Below, one piece after another: positions 19,807 to 29,419 of a DNA stretch of 64,000 bases. The stretch covers positions 56,247 to 120,246 of the forward strand of contig VKHL01000088.1 of assembly GCA_015146655.1 (NCBI GenBank), in the 5' to 3' direction. The first letter of the stretch is position 1, and every line of letters starts with the position of its first letter. Source of the DNA: Ochromonas danica (lineage: Eukaryota > Sar > Chrysophyceae > Chromulinales > Chromulinaceae). A program made the position numbers and the translations under genes. A model generated the notes under the pieces. The model saw nothing but the letters and a program-made list of their open reading frames with translations, had not been told where the DNA came from and did no database searches.

Positions 19807-21384
19807 TTATGATCCTAGATCTTCTTCATGATGAGCCCAGAAGGCAACGGCTATGATTAAATAGGCCACAAGAAGTGCAGTTCCAACCAACCAGTTCGAT
19901 GAACCATCTTTGATGGCAAAAGTGGTAGAAACCACAGATATAAAGAGAGAAGAACATTCAAAGGCACCTAAGTTAAGGTCAAGATCATGATCACTGAACC
20001 ATCCCAGAATGACTAACAGTGGCAAGACACATAGCGCCACCTGTGTACTGGATCCAATCGCCACGCCTAATGCTAAATCCACCTTCCCTTTCCAGGCGAA
20101 CATCACTGCTCCTGCATGCTCTGCAGCATTACCAACGATTGGCAAAACAATAGCAGAGATGAAAACTCCTGAGATATGCATACTCTCTGCTGCTTTTTCA
20201 ATCGTTGCTGCTAGAGCATCGGATAGTATTGCAATCAACAATGTAATGACAGCAAGCCAGAAGAGAGCATTATAGAACCCTAGCTCATCTTCTTCTTCCT
20301 CTTCTTCATCATCCTCTGCCATATCTCTATTCCTTTTGCGATAACGTCCGACTCCTTCTTCATCATCTTCTTCCTCTTCTTCTACAGAAGACTCTTCAAA
20401 ACCACGATCTTCATCACTTTCTAAGCAAGATGAATGAATAGTTGACTGTTCATCATCATTCTCTATCATTGGTGGTTCGATACCACCAAAAACTATCTCT
20501 ATCTCATTCCCTTCATCATAATCTTCCATCTCGATCATTGTACTACCATGTTGTTGATCTTCCAGGTCCCATATCTTCTCCACTCTATCTTCTTTTTTCT
20601 CTTCTTCCTCTTGTAAGCTCATGTTATGTTGTTTTGTGGATGGACTATTTTCAATATCCTCATAGAGATGTTTATGAGAATAGAGTTGGAAGTAAAGAAA
20701 ACCTCCATAAAGTATAAATAAGAGAAGACTAGTAGCACGTGATAATCCAAGTTCTGCATGACGTGATGCTCCACCACTTTCAATAAGAATTGTAGGAAAT
20801 AATACAGTCATAGTACTTAACATTAACAAAGTTGAATTAATCTGTCCTGATAATGTTTGGAAATATTGAATTTCATGTCTAAGTCCACCACATAGTAATG
20901 CTGTACCAAGGACTAACAAGAGATTACTCAAGATACTACCCAACAAGGAGAGTTGGACCAAGCGATATAATCCACGATATAATGCAGAAATTGCAACAAT
21001 GATCTCAGTGGCATTTCCAAAAGTTGCATTTAATAATCCACCAACTGTATCATTAGTATGAAAGGCTAATTGTTCAGTAACATAACCTAATCTCTCTGCT
21101 AAAGGTGCTAATGCAAGAAGTGATAAGATGAAGATGATAAGATGTGACAGGTTGAGAGAAGATGATAAGATTGCTAAGGGAATGGTAACAAGAAGAGCAT
21201 TCAGAGGTCCTGTCAACAGAATTACCTTCAAACTCTGCCAAAAGGAAATGCTAATCTCTCCATTATTCTCACCACTATCATGAACATTACCATTACCTCT
21301 AGTAGTCTGATCTGTTTTGTTGTGTTCTAGTTTTTGTGGTTTTCGATCAGAAATTCTTGTGATATTAGAGACATCAGGGGACAT
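19807..21384 (-). CDS. CAX-family Ca2+/H+ antiporter
   Basis: Cation/proton exchanger that loads Ca2+ into the vacuole or other acidic stores. Eleven or so hydrophobic segments in two halves: the first half has GLLNATFGNATEIIVA and the second GNAAEHAGAVMFAWKGK, the paired CAX selectivity motifs. A long acidic loop (Glu/Asp-rich) separates the halves, as in CAX proteins. The frame is open further upstream to Met at 21639, but that extension is not CAX-like and contains TTCCATGGAA palindromes seen elsewhere in non-coding DNA, so I prefer Met at 21384 (about 525 residues). The gene is divergent from the rhodanese gene, with about 310 bp between the chosen starts. Confidence 0.9.
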   Translation of the reverse strand: MSPDVSNITRISDRKPQKLEHNKTDQTTRGNGNVHDSGENNGEISISFWQSLKVILLTGPLNALLVTIPLAILSSSLNLSHLIIFILSLLALAPLAERLGYVTEQLAFHTNDTVGGLLNATFGNATEIIVAISALYRGLYRLVQLSLLGSILSNLLLVLGTALLCGGLRHEIQYFQTLSGQINSTLLMLSTMTVLFPTILIESGGASRHAELGLSRATSLLLFILYGGFLYFQLYSHKHLYEDIENSPSTKQHNMSLQEEEEKKEDRVEKIWDLEDQQHGSTMIEMEDYDEGNEIEIVFGGIEPPMIENDDEQSTIHSSCLESDEDRGFEESSVEEEEEDDEEGVGRYRKRNRDMAEDDEEEEEEDELGFYNALFWLAVITLLIAILSDALAATIEKAAESMHISGVFISAIVLPIVGNAAEHAGAVMFAWKGKVDLALGVAIGSSTQVALCVLPLLVILGWFSDHDLDLNLGAFECSSLFISVVSTTFAIKDGSSNWLVGTALLVAYLIIAVAFWAHHEEDLGS

Positions 21385-21560
21385 TGTTTCTTCTATTATT
21401 TCTTCTTCTTCTTCATTGTTAACGATTAGTAACTTCTGATAATTTGGTAAAGGCCCTATTTTTTCCACGAGATAGTCGAATAGAAGAAAGCAAAATTCCT
21501 TCTTTTGTTTTGGTTTTCTCCTCCTCGTCCTTCGAACCAAATCTAAACAAGCTCGGTGGA

Positions 21561-21611
21561 TTCCATGGAACACCCAGGACGTTGATTGACTTAATCCATG
21601 GAATTCCATGG
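21561..21611. promoter_or_regulatory. TTCCATGGAA palindromes in the CAX/rhodanese divergent promoter
   Basis: TTCCATGGAA at 21561-21570 and the longer palindrome CCATGGAATTCCATGG at 21596-21611. The decamer also occurs near 16236, 41426 and 57764. Position between two divergent genes suggests a regulatory site; this is inference. Confidence 0.35.
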
Positions 21612-21694
21612 ACATGTCATGTTCCATTCTGTCTTCCACTTCTTTGTGCAGAAGTAAAATCCATCAATTACTTTGCAAGAACACGTTACCTTGA

Positions 21695-22307
21695 ATGACT
21701 TCCTTCCTTCTTTGGATTGGTTATTTCACTCTTTTCAACATGCTCTCTCTTGCTCTTGCTTTCCAACGTTCAACAATTCCTCATCGTCTAGTATCGAAGA
21801 GTGGAACTCATATCATGTTGAGAATGGCTAGTACTGTACGAGATATACTACCAGCTGAACTCAAGCGTATCATTACCTCAGATGCTAAGAATCTTTATCA
21901 AATTGTTGATGTACGTGAGAAGAATGAATTAACCACAGTTGCTTTGCCTGTGGAAGGTGTGATTCATCTTCCATTAAGTGAGAGTGATACTTGGGCTAAT
22001 CAGATATTGAATGGAGAAGTCTTAAATAGTGAGAAACCTACTATTTGTATATGTCATCATGGAATGAGATCTTTACGTATGGCAAGCTTTTTAGGTGAGA
22101 TCCAGTATTCTTGTCTTGTTTGTTTTGCTGCTATTCTCATCTTTTGTTGTTTGTGCGCTAATTTAATGTTCAACTAACTTTGTGTGTTGTTGATTACCTG
22201 TTGGGGGTTTGATAGTTGCTGATGCAGAGTTCTCTGAAGTGTACAATGTAAAAGGTGGTATTCATGCCTATGCTGAAGAAGTTGATCCAAGCATTGGTAC
22301 CTACTAA
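21695..22307 (+). CDS. Plastid-targeted rhodanese-domain protein, 2 exons
   Basis: Single-domain rhodanese, a fold that carries sulfur on an active-site cysteine or acts as a binding module. Exons inferred at 21695-22094 and 22216-22307 (400+92 nt, 163 residues). The signal peptide ends SLALA and is followed by FQRSTIPHRLVSKS, a Phe +1 and basic transit region typical of red-lineage secondary plastids. The rhodanese part has QIVDVREKNE, then the active-site loop CICHHGMRSLRMA with the catalytic-type Cys, and a C-terminal VKGGIHAYAEEVDPSIGTY. The last is the usual rhodanese ending, and it confirms exon 2. The sulfur acceptor is unknown. Confidence 0.85.
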
Positions 22308-22744
22308 ACCATAACATATGACGATGACAAATAATTGTTAATTACTCCAGTTTGTTCTGATAAACCTAGCTTGCACCTACTACAAGAAGAGATGCTCTTA
22401 ACCACTAGCAAACAAGACAATATTTCTCTCACAATCCACAATGTGCTGATAACAATAAACGCCATCCCAAACTTGTTGACATCAAGAAGCCAAATAACAT
22501 CTTCAATTCTAGATTTCAGAAGACGCAGCCAATAGATCACTACAACCACTACTATCACATTTATCTTCATAGAATCAATCATGCACAACAACAGATAGAC
22601 CTAAGTAACCCTATCTGCATGATAATACCAAATAAACACAATCTACATAACTCCACAGTCTGCAGCATATGGGAGAACCACACAGCACATGCAATGATGA
22701 TACCCACCAGATATACAAAAGAATTGTACCTATATAGATATATC
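22308..22744. other. Intergenic spacer, rhodanese 3' end to APC copy 1 3' end
   Basis: Convergent 3' regions. A 95-codon frame on the minus strand has two hydrophobic stretches but no family features or supporting context, so no gene is called. Confidence 0.5.
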
Positions 22745-24328
22745 TTAGCCTGCTTTTGATTGACTATGACCAGACACTGCCTGACTTCTGCTGGCCGGGG
22801 CTACAGTACTCGCTTTCTTCTTCTTGTTCTGACCTTTTCTCTTCATCACATTCGCATTCAACACGTACGCCTTGAAGAACTTCTCTTGTTCTTCCTTTGA
22901 GAAGCATTCTGTTTGCTTCGCCACAAAATGGTAATACAAAGCTCCCAAAATCACGATCACGGCGAAAAATATAAGAGCCGTGTAATTATCTTGACGAAAG
23001 AAGGCGATGGCGACTCCAATGAAGGCGAAAATGAAGGCTCCGATATAAGCTGATGCTCGTCCTAGAGGGTTCACAAACTCATGTTCTAGAGCCGAGTAAC
23101 GTTCCTTATAGACCAAGAACGCTATGCACAGACTCACATCAACGACACAGGTGCTCAACATACAAATACCGAAAAGCGTGGTAGAAATATCATCAACCAA
23201 CACATGCAATATGATTATAGCAGCAAGGCTGACTATTGACCCTGTAATAACCGCTGCATACGGAGCATCATAAGATCCACAAGTTCGTTTCAAGAACTCC
23301 GGTGCCAATCCTGACATCGCCATTGAATGAAGTTGCTGACCAAAGGCATACATATAGCCATAGGCGGTGCCAATGCAAGCTGGTAGAGCAAGCAATCCCA
23401 TCATATTCACCTGGTCTGTCAAACTGACCTTGAGTCCCATTACATAGCCATAAGCCATGAAATGAGGATAGCTAGAAAGATACATAGGTCCCAACGGAGG
23501 AATACTACATGTGGTCAATAAGATGAAGAAGGCTGAAAATATCATCACCACGATCGCTGAGATCATTGCTCGAGGTAAGCGTCTGCCCGGTCTGTCCACA
23601 TTGTTGCAAGCCAACGTCAGAGGTTCGATGCCTTTGAAGAACCAGGTCATGAGAGGAAAGTATTCTAGGTAGCTTAGCATGCTTTGGCCCACATGATGAT
23701 TGGAATCGAAGTACATCACATTGTCATTTGGAATATTGGAAAGACAATAGATGCAAACCAGAAGTAGAGCACTAATTGCCATCGCAGTGCTGCCCCACCA
23801 AATCCAAGGTCCACCCATACACATCAAGGGAACACCAATAGCATAAAATGCAACATAAATATAAAACGAAGCGTCTGAAGACAAGTTTGCTGCAGCTCGA
23901 ATAATCTCGTCGATACTATCTAAGACCGCTGCAACGTAAAGCATGTACGCCATACTCTCACAGAAACCCACATCATAACCCACTCGAGGACCAAGAGAAC
24001 AACGAACATAACCAAATGAACCTCCTGAGAAAGGGAGAATGGAGGTCATCTCAGCCAAACAGAAAGTCAAACAGAAATAGCCGATTGCAACAATGGCCAA
24101 GGAGATGAAACATTCCCACAAGCCCATCACAAGCCCTTTATTCCAATCCATGAACTGTCCTCCTATGATGATGCTAATTCCCATGAAGAAGACTTGAATA
24201 GGAGAAGCATTATACTTCAACACAACATCTTCCTTGGTCTTCAAAGCCATAGTTTCCTCAGCTGTTTGTACACTAGCACCTGATTTCGCATCAGGTTCTA
24301 CCCTGCTGTTATGCATTTTGTATTTCAA
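22745..24328 (-). CDS. APC-superfamily amino acid/amine permease, copy 1
   Basis: Twelve-segment transporter of the amino acid-polyamine-organocation superfamily. 527 residues. The first helix region FFMGISIIIGGQFMDWNKG carries the unwound GGQ-type substrate-site segment of APC proteins; then MTSILPFSGGSFGYVRCSLG, the conserved region for TM2-3. The C-terminus is basic (KGQNKKKK). The closest family character is the ethanolamine/amino acid permease group found in algae and bacteria; the substrate cannot be read from sequence. One of three near-identical copies (also 26144 and 29420). This copy differs at TM8 (SIVSLAAIIILHVL, where the other two have SLVSLTAIYVMHVL) and at the last residues (SKAG). 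No introns. Confidence 0.88.
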   Translation of the reverse strand: MKYKMHNSRVEPDAKSGASVQTAEETMALKTKEDVVLKYNASPIQVFFMGISIIIGGQFMDWNKGLVMGLWECFISLAIVAIGYFCLTFCLAEMTSILPFSGGSFGYVRCSLGPRVGYDVGFCESMAYMLYVAAVLDSIDEIIRAAANLSSDASFYIYVAFYAIGVPLMCMGGPWIWWGSTAMAISALLLVCIYCLSNIPNDNVMYFDSNHHVGQSMLSYLEYFPLMTWFFKGIEPLTLACNNVDRPGRRLPRAMISAIVVMIFSAFFILLTTCSIPPLGPMYLSSYPHFMAYGYVMGLKVSLTDQVNMMGLLALPACIGTAYGYMYAFGQQLHSMAMSGLAPEFLKRTCGSYDAPYAAVITGSIVSLAAIIILHVLVDDISTTLFGICMLSTCVVDVSLCIAFLVYKERYSALEHEFVNPLGRASAYIGAFIFAFIGVAIAFFRQDNYTALIFFAVIVILGALYYHFVAKQTECFSKEEQEKFFKAYVLNANVMKRKGQNKKKKASTVAPASRSQAVSGHSQSKAG

Positions 24329-24769
24329 AGAAATAACAAGTGATTTTTATTTATTTTACTGAATACTGTTTGAGTGATCTCTTCAGCTAGAGATCGATAG
24401 AGATGTCTAACTGGAATAATGATTGTTGCCGTTGCTCTCACTCTCTCAGTATGACTGGTTTTCCAACAAGAACACCGGAACGTCAGTCATTGTACAGTAG
24501 GGTGGCTCCAAGCCACACGCCATCTGGGCCATGCCGCCATCTGTCCTATACCATGTCCTGGAATTGGGCCATTGGTCCAAGGCCGTGTTCCAAAATTTTG
24601 ATAGTTGAAACCCTGTATTGTCGACTTTGATCTTTCAAAAGTCGCATATTTGGCAGGCCATTTCGGGCCTATGGCCTGATACGTAGCCTAGGCCATGGCG
24701 GCCACGTGGCCTTAAATGAGTGAGATATGGCCTGAAAGTCCAAAGACCAGAGGTCGACGCTAAGGTTTA

Positions 24770-24862
24770 GAAACCCCTGATTTTCGTAGATAAAACTCTT
24801 CTTTGAAGAAGGGAAAAATGCGCGTTTTCAAAGAAGAGTTTTATCTACGAAAATCAGGGTTT
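24770..24862. repeat. Foldback hairpin, about 37-bp arms
   Basis: Arms at 24770-24807 and 24827-24862 are reverse complements apart from one extra C; the core is CTGATTTTCGTAGATAAAAC. The loop is about 19 bp. Similarity continues weakly outwards (TAAGGTTTA/TTAATTTAG), suggesting an older, longer inverted repeat. Confidence 0.85.
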
Positions 24863-25025
24863 CCTAAATTAAGGAAATTCTAAATTTATGTAAATGGTCA
24901 GAAAAAACTCGACTTCTGAAATGCGAATCTGTTAAGGTCTAAGACAGAGTGACTAGATTGCACTATTGCAGGAAATCCAGCTTAAAAAAGACTTTCGCGC
25001 CATCGGACGCTTTCCTTGGGTTCAG

Positions 25026-25116
25026 GCCGAGTTTTCATCGATCCTCGTGCTTTCTTTTAACACTCGGCTTCGCCTCGTGCTAAAATTACGCACTTGGATC
25101 GCGATGAAAACTCGGC
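25026..25116. repeat. Imperfect hairpin, about 20-bp outer stem
   Basis: GCCGAGTTTTCATCGATCC at the left pairs with GGATCGCGATGAAAACTCGGC at the right (2-nt bulge). An inner weaker stem is formed by TTTTAACACTCGG and CCTCGTGCTAAAA. It sits 8 bp before the 75-bp-arm hairpin. Confidence 0.75.
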
Positions 25117-25123
25117 ATGAAAA

Positions 25124-25289
25124 CCAGTCGTATGAAGAACCACGCCCAGTAAAATTACCACGCCCACACGCTTTATAACTCAGTAAAATGGACTTTTTCC
25201 TCCCCGACCAAACCGAAAAGTCCATTTTACTGAGTTATAAATCGTGTGGGCGTGGTAATTTTACTGGGCGTGGTTCTTCATACGACTGG
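25124..25289. repeat. 166-bp foldback element with 75-bp near-perfect arms
   Basis: Arms 25124-25198 and 25215-25289 match as reverse complements with only two differences; the loop is 16 bp. Each arm begins or ends with CCAGTCGTATGAAG. Such a structure could be a foldback or MITE-like transposon, or a hairpin RNA precursor. No target duplication is obvious. Confidence 0.9.
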
Positions 25290-26143
25290 AAAACCCTCGG
25301 ATTGCGGCCCAGGCGCGAAACGGTTATTTCGCGACACTCTGGAGACGAGCCAGACGAAGAAGACTGACGTGAAGCAGGCCAAGTTGAAAGGCGAAGCTAC
25401 GTGGACGAGCAGAGGGGCGTTGCAGGTGTTCTCTCCCGGCTTATTATAACCGTTTCGCTTGTTATTGTTGTCCGCCGGAAAGAAACGCGTTGCTTTGCCC
25501 ACTCAGCCTTAGGCCTGAAAAACACGAATTGCAGGATAGAAAACCGTTGGCGGTTGGGGTTTTGGAGGGATTGGCAATTCTTCAGATTCCAATTACCATA
25601 GTCTACCAACCAACAAAGAAAATCAATAAGGAACAAATGACCAAAGCTATCGGGTATGTAAAGGAGAAAATGAGAAAAGCTATAAAAGCTCATATTAAAG
25701 TTAATTTGGGTGTTGATATTTAAAACACTGTCCATCTACTCGAACACAAACCACCAATCTCTTCATAGCATCACGATGAAAGGCAATTGACAATTTTAGA
25801 ACAAGTCGTTCTAATATGCCAATAAAAGCTTCCTCTTTGAAGCTCAACACATTGAAGTTCATAAAGACAAGGCTACACAAATATACTAGTACTTGTCTTT
25901 TAGTATCAAATCTATTTATGCAATGCTTTCAAACTAAAGCGGCGAAAATCTAACGGCAACAACATAATAAAATAACAGCATAAACATATGGACACTCAAT
26001 TCCCTGGCCAATCGCAAGAGTAAGTAATCAAAAACTACACCTGCAGAAATATCATCAAATGACAGCTAGAAAAGCTCTGTACAAATGTATATATACAAGA
26101 TATATAACCACCTATTGAAGAATTGCACATACATAGAAATATC

Positions 26144-27712
26144 TTATCCTGTTTTTGATTGACTGTGGCCAGACACTGCCTGACTTCTGCTGGCCGGGGC
26201 TACAGTACTCGCTTTCTTCTTCTTGTTCTGACCTTTTCTCTTCATCACATTCGCATTCAACACGTACGCCTTGAAGAACTTCTCTTGTTCTTCCTTTGAG
26301 AAGCATTCTGTTTGCTTCGCCACAAAATGGTAATACAAAGCTCCCAAAATCACGATCACGGCGAAAAATATAAGAGCCGTGTAATTATCTTGACGAAAGA
26401 AGGCGATGGCGACTCCAATGAAGGCGAAAATGAAGGCTCCGATATAAGCTGATGCTCGTCCTAGAGGGTTCACAAACTCATGTTCTAGAGCCGAGTAACG
26501 TTCCTTATAGACCAAGAACGCTATGCACAGACTCACATCAACGACACAGGTGCTCAACATACAAATACCGAAAAGCGTGGTAGAAATATCATCAACCAAC
26601 ACATGCATTACGTATATTGCTGTCAAACTCACTAACGACCCTGTAATAACCGCTGCATACGGAGCATCATAAGATCCACAAGTCCGTTTCAAGAACTCCG
26701 GCGCCAATCCTGACATCGCCATTGAATGAAGCTGCTGACCAAAGGCATACATATAGCCATAGGCGGTGCCGATGCAAGCTGGCAGAGCAAGCAATCCCAT
26801 CATATTCACCTGGTCTGTCAAACTGACCTTGAGTCCCATTACATAGCCATAAGCCATGAAATGAGGATAGCTAGAAAGATACATAGGTCCCAACGGAGGA
26901 ATACTACATGTGGTCAATAAGATGAAGAAGGCTGAAAATATCATCACCACGATCGCTGAGATCATTGCTCGAGGTAAGCGTCTGCCCGGTCTGTCCACAT
27001 TGTTGCAAGCCAACGTCAGAGGTTCGATGCCTTTGAAGAACCAGGTCATGAGAGGAAAGTATTCTAGGTAGCTTAGCATGCTTTGGCCCACATGATGATT
27101 GGAATCGAAGTACATCACATTGTCATTTGGAATATTGGAAAGACAATAGATGCAAACCAGAAGTAGAGCACTAATTGCCATCGCAGTGCTGCCCCACCAA
27201 ATCCAAGGTCCACCCATACACATCAAGGGAACACCAATAGCATAAAATGCAACATAAATATAAAACGAAGCGTCTGAAGACAAGTTTGCTGCAGCTCGAA
27301 TAATCTCGTCGATACTATCTAAGACCGCTGCAACGTAAAGCATGTACGCCATACTCTCACAGAAACCCACATCATAACCCACTCGAGGACCAAGAGAACA
27401 ACGAACATAACCAAATGAACCTCCTGAGAAAGGGAGAATGGAGGTCATCTCAGCCAAACAGAAAGTCAAACAGAAATAGCCGATTGCAACAATGGCCAAG
27501 GAGATGAAACATTCCCACAAGCCCATCACAAGCCCTTTATTCCAATCCATGAACTGTCCTCCTATGATGATGCTAATTCCCATGAAGAAGACTTGAATAG
27601 GAGAAGCATTATACTTCAACACAACATCTTCCTTGGTCTTTAAAGCCATAGTTTCCTCAGCTGTTTGTACACTAGCACCTGATTTCGCATCAGGTTCCAC
27701 TTTATTATGCAT
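26144..27712 (-). CDS. APC-superfamily permease, copy 2
   Basis: 522 residues, same protein as copy 1 over nearly its whole length, starting MHNKVEPDAKSG. It is a mosaic: the TM8 segment (SLVSLTAIYVMHVL) equals copy 3, while the C-terminal region (AKQTECF, KKKASTVAPASRSQ) equals copy 1; the last residues SKTG equal copy 3. The 3' flank (26060-26143) is shared with copy 3. This pattern points to gene conversion among copies rather than simple duplication. Substrate unknown; amino acid or amine transport is inferred from the family. Confidence 0.88.
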   Translation of the reverse strand: MHNKVEPDAKSGASVQTAEETMALKTKEDVVLKYNASPIQVFFMGISIIIGGQFMDWNKGLVMGLWECFISLAIVAIGYFCLTFCLAEMTSILPFSGGSFGYVRCSLGPRVGYDVGFCESMAYMLYVAAVLDSIDEIIRAAANLSSDASFYIYVAFYAIGVPLMCMGGPWIWWGSTAMAISALLLVCIYCLSNIPNDNVMYFDSNHHVGQSMLSYLEYFPLMTWFFKGIEPLTLACNNVDRPGRRLPRAMISAIVVMIFSAFFILLTTCSIPPLGPMYLSSYPHFMAYGYVMGLKVSLTDQVNMMGLLALPACIGTAYGYMYAFGQQLHSMAMSGLAPEFLKRTCGSYDAPYAAVITGSLVSLTAIYVMHVLVDDISTTLFGICMLSTCVVDVSLCIAFLVYKERYSALEHEFVNPLGRASAYIGAFIFAFIGVAIAFFRQDNYTALIFFAVIVILGALYYHFVAKQTECFSKEEQEKFFKAYVLNANVMKRKGQNKKKKASTVAPASRSQAVSGHSQSKTG

Positions 27713-29419
27713 TATTAAATGAGCTGGTTAGTTCTGTTTTGCTCAGAGCGAACAATTCAGTTTTTATTTATTTATTAATTTATTTATTACTATTTATTTA
27801 TTTTTATCACAATTTGCAGTATTTATTTTGATTATTGTCCACACAAAGAACTATACCTCGACCTCCATCCAGCAGGATCTCTGTCTGTTGGCGGTTTGAC
27901 CGTACAACCCAACCCAACCCCATCAGATAACCGCTCCCCGCGCAAACGAACAAAGAAAGGGACGGAAAGCAATTTTGGCCCGAAATAGTGTTGATATTGA
28001 GGTTTCGAAATCATGGTACTTTTTTTTCCAAGTCGATTTACAGCCGTGTAACTTGTTTTCATTCGGTGAAAAGGACGTGGTCGGTAGCAATGCTTCGGGT
28101 ACCCTCAATTGTCAATGTTGAAAGTCTTTTGTCTCTTACAAGCGAAAAGGTCGATTCCACTGTCATTTAAATTAGTATTGATGCGTGGGAAATATATGTA
28201 ATACACTAAAAGTTAATTCACCAAAAATGGGATACAGCAAACAATAAATCGTCAAGCTCCGTCTGTTCGTAGTAGTAGGCATGCTATATCTGCGGTAAAA
28301 AAGGATTGCAGTCATGCCTTATAGAATGTCGAGCAAATGTCAGAAGAAGATCAAAAGACAACCAAATGCCAGATCCGCTGACGAATTTCAAAAAACGTCT
28401 TCCGATTTCAATTTCGGGCCTTCAATTTCAGATATTGCTCAGCAAACGCCTTTGCCCTGTTTTATACATCCATTAAAATATATGGTCAAACTTTCGTCGA
28501 TTTTAATGAAGTAGTCATTGAGAATTCTTCGAAAATAGGCAAAGATGAAAACATGAACAATCGAGCTTTCCGTGGGGGCGAACCATTTATCATAAAGTTG
28601 ATACTGGCTGGTTGTTTTTATTTCAGAGAAAAATGAAGATAAGAATGAATATTCTTTCTTGTATGCTTTTATAAAATATTATCTTATATGCTTTTATCTC
28701 AATTGGAGAGTCAATGCTTTTTTAGCCTCCTCGTCGTGTACAGAACTAATATTTCCCTTCTTTTTGTCCCTCCCTTTCTCCTTGTCCAAAAGCTTGCTCC
28801 CTTTCATGCTTTACGGCTGGGAATTGATTGATGGCCATTTAAAGCCATGGTTGAGTGGTTGGAATGCTTCACTGCTGTTAGTCCACAAGAAGGATTGCGA
28901 GTAAGAGACGACCAAAGAGATAAATGTGAATCAATTTGTCATCACAATTCGTATTAAAAGAGAACAGACTGGTGTCGATAAATTTTAGCAGGAGTAGTAC
29001 ATTTTGACATCAACAGAAGATATCTTCACCTAGTGAAAGGTGTAGGAAATGAAGTAGAAGCTCCTCTAATCCAATCAAAAGCCACCATCAAAACAATTTT
29101 CTTATTATGTTATACTTAGATCATTGAAGCTAGACGGCTACATTGATACTCACTAGCTCCACTTTTGTCCCAAAGCTTCTAATACCAATTGTCGCCTAAG
29201 GGGCAACAAAACGTGATCTAAATACAGCAGTTCATCTCATGACACTAAAACAATAGTACATAAATACAAGCAATACCTATCCATGCAACATATCGAAAGG
29301 GAGCGTGAAACGTCACGACAGTAAACAATCAACAAATGACAGCTAGAAAAGCTCTGTACAAATGTATATATACAAGATATATAACCACCTATTGAAGAAT
29401 CTACATATATAGAAATATC
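27713..29419. other. AT-rich spacer between APC copies 2 and 3
   Basis: About 1.7 kb. It contains the TIR element copy A (27935-28578); the remainder (28.6-29.33 kb) shows no supported gene. From about 29335 the sequence repeats the 3' flank of APC copy 2. Confidence 0.6.
27935..28578 (-). mobile_element. Short TIR element, copy A (MITE-like)
   Basis: Matches the reverse complement of 49800-50509 in two blocks: 27935-28150 with 50509-50033, and 28380-28578 with 50010-49800. The right end carries GCTTTCCGTGGGGG, matching the inverted terminal repeat of copy B (GCTTTCCGCGGGGG). The left terminal repeat is interrupted by about 21 bp. It has no coding capacity for a transposase. A non-autonomous DNA element is the simplest reading. 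Confidence 0.65.

Larger units (their letters stand above)
24329..26143. other. Repeat-rich spacer between APC copies 1 and 2
   Basis: About 1.8 kb without a convincing gene. It holds a GGCC-rich stretch (24.5-24.75 kb) and a series of inverted repeats (24770-24863, 25026-25116, 25124-25289, and a 13-bp GCGAAACGGTTAT pair near 25315 and 25443). Frames such as 25490-25723 have no recognisable features. The 3' side (26060-26143) is shared with the downstream flank of APC copy 3. Confidence 0.6.

Noticed and set aside
21385-21639. N-terminal extension of the CAX frame
   Set aside because: In frame but not CAX-like, and it contains the TTCCATGGAA palindromes found elsewhere in non-coding DNA; treated as 5' leader.
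22304-22591. 95-codon minus-strand frame with two hydrophobic segments
   Set aside because: Lies in a convergent 3' region; composition is AT-driven and no family feature is seen. Cannot be excluded, but not supported.
25490-25723. 77-codon frame in the repeat-rich spacer
   Set aside because: No family resemblance, lies in repeat-derived DNA, no splice or promoter context.
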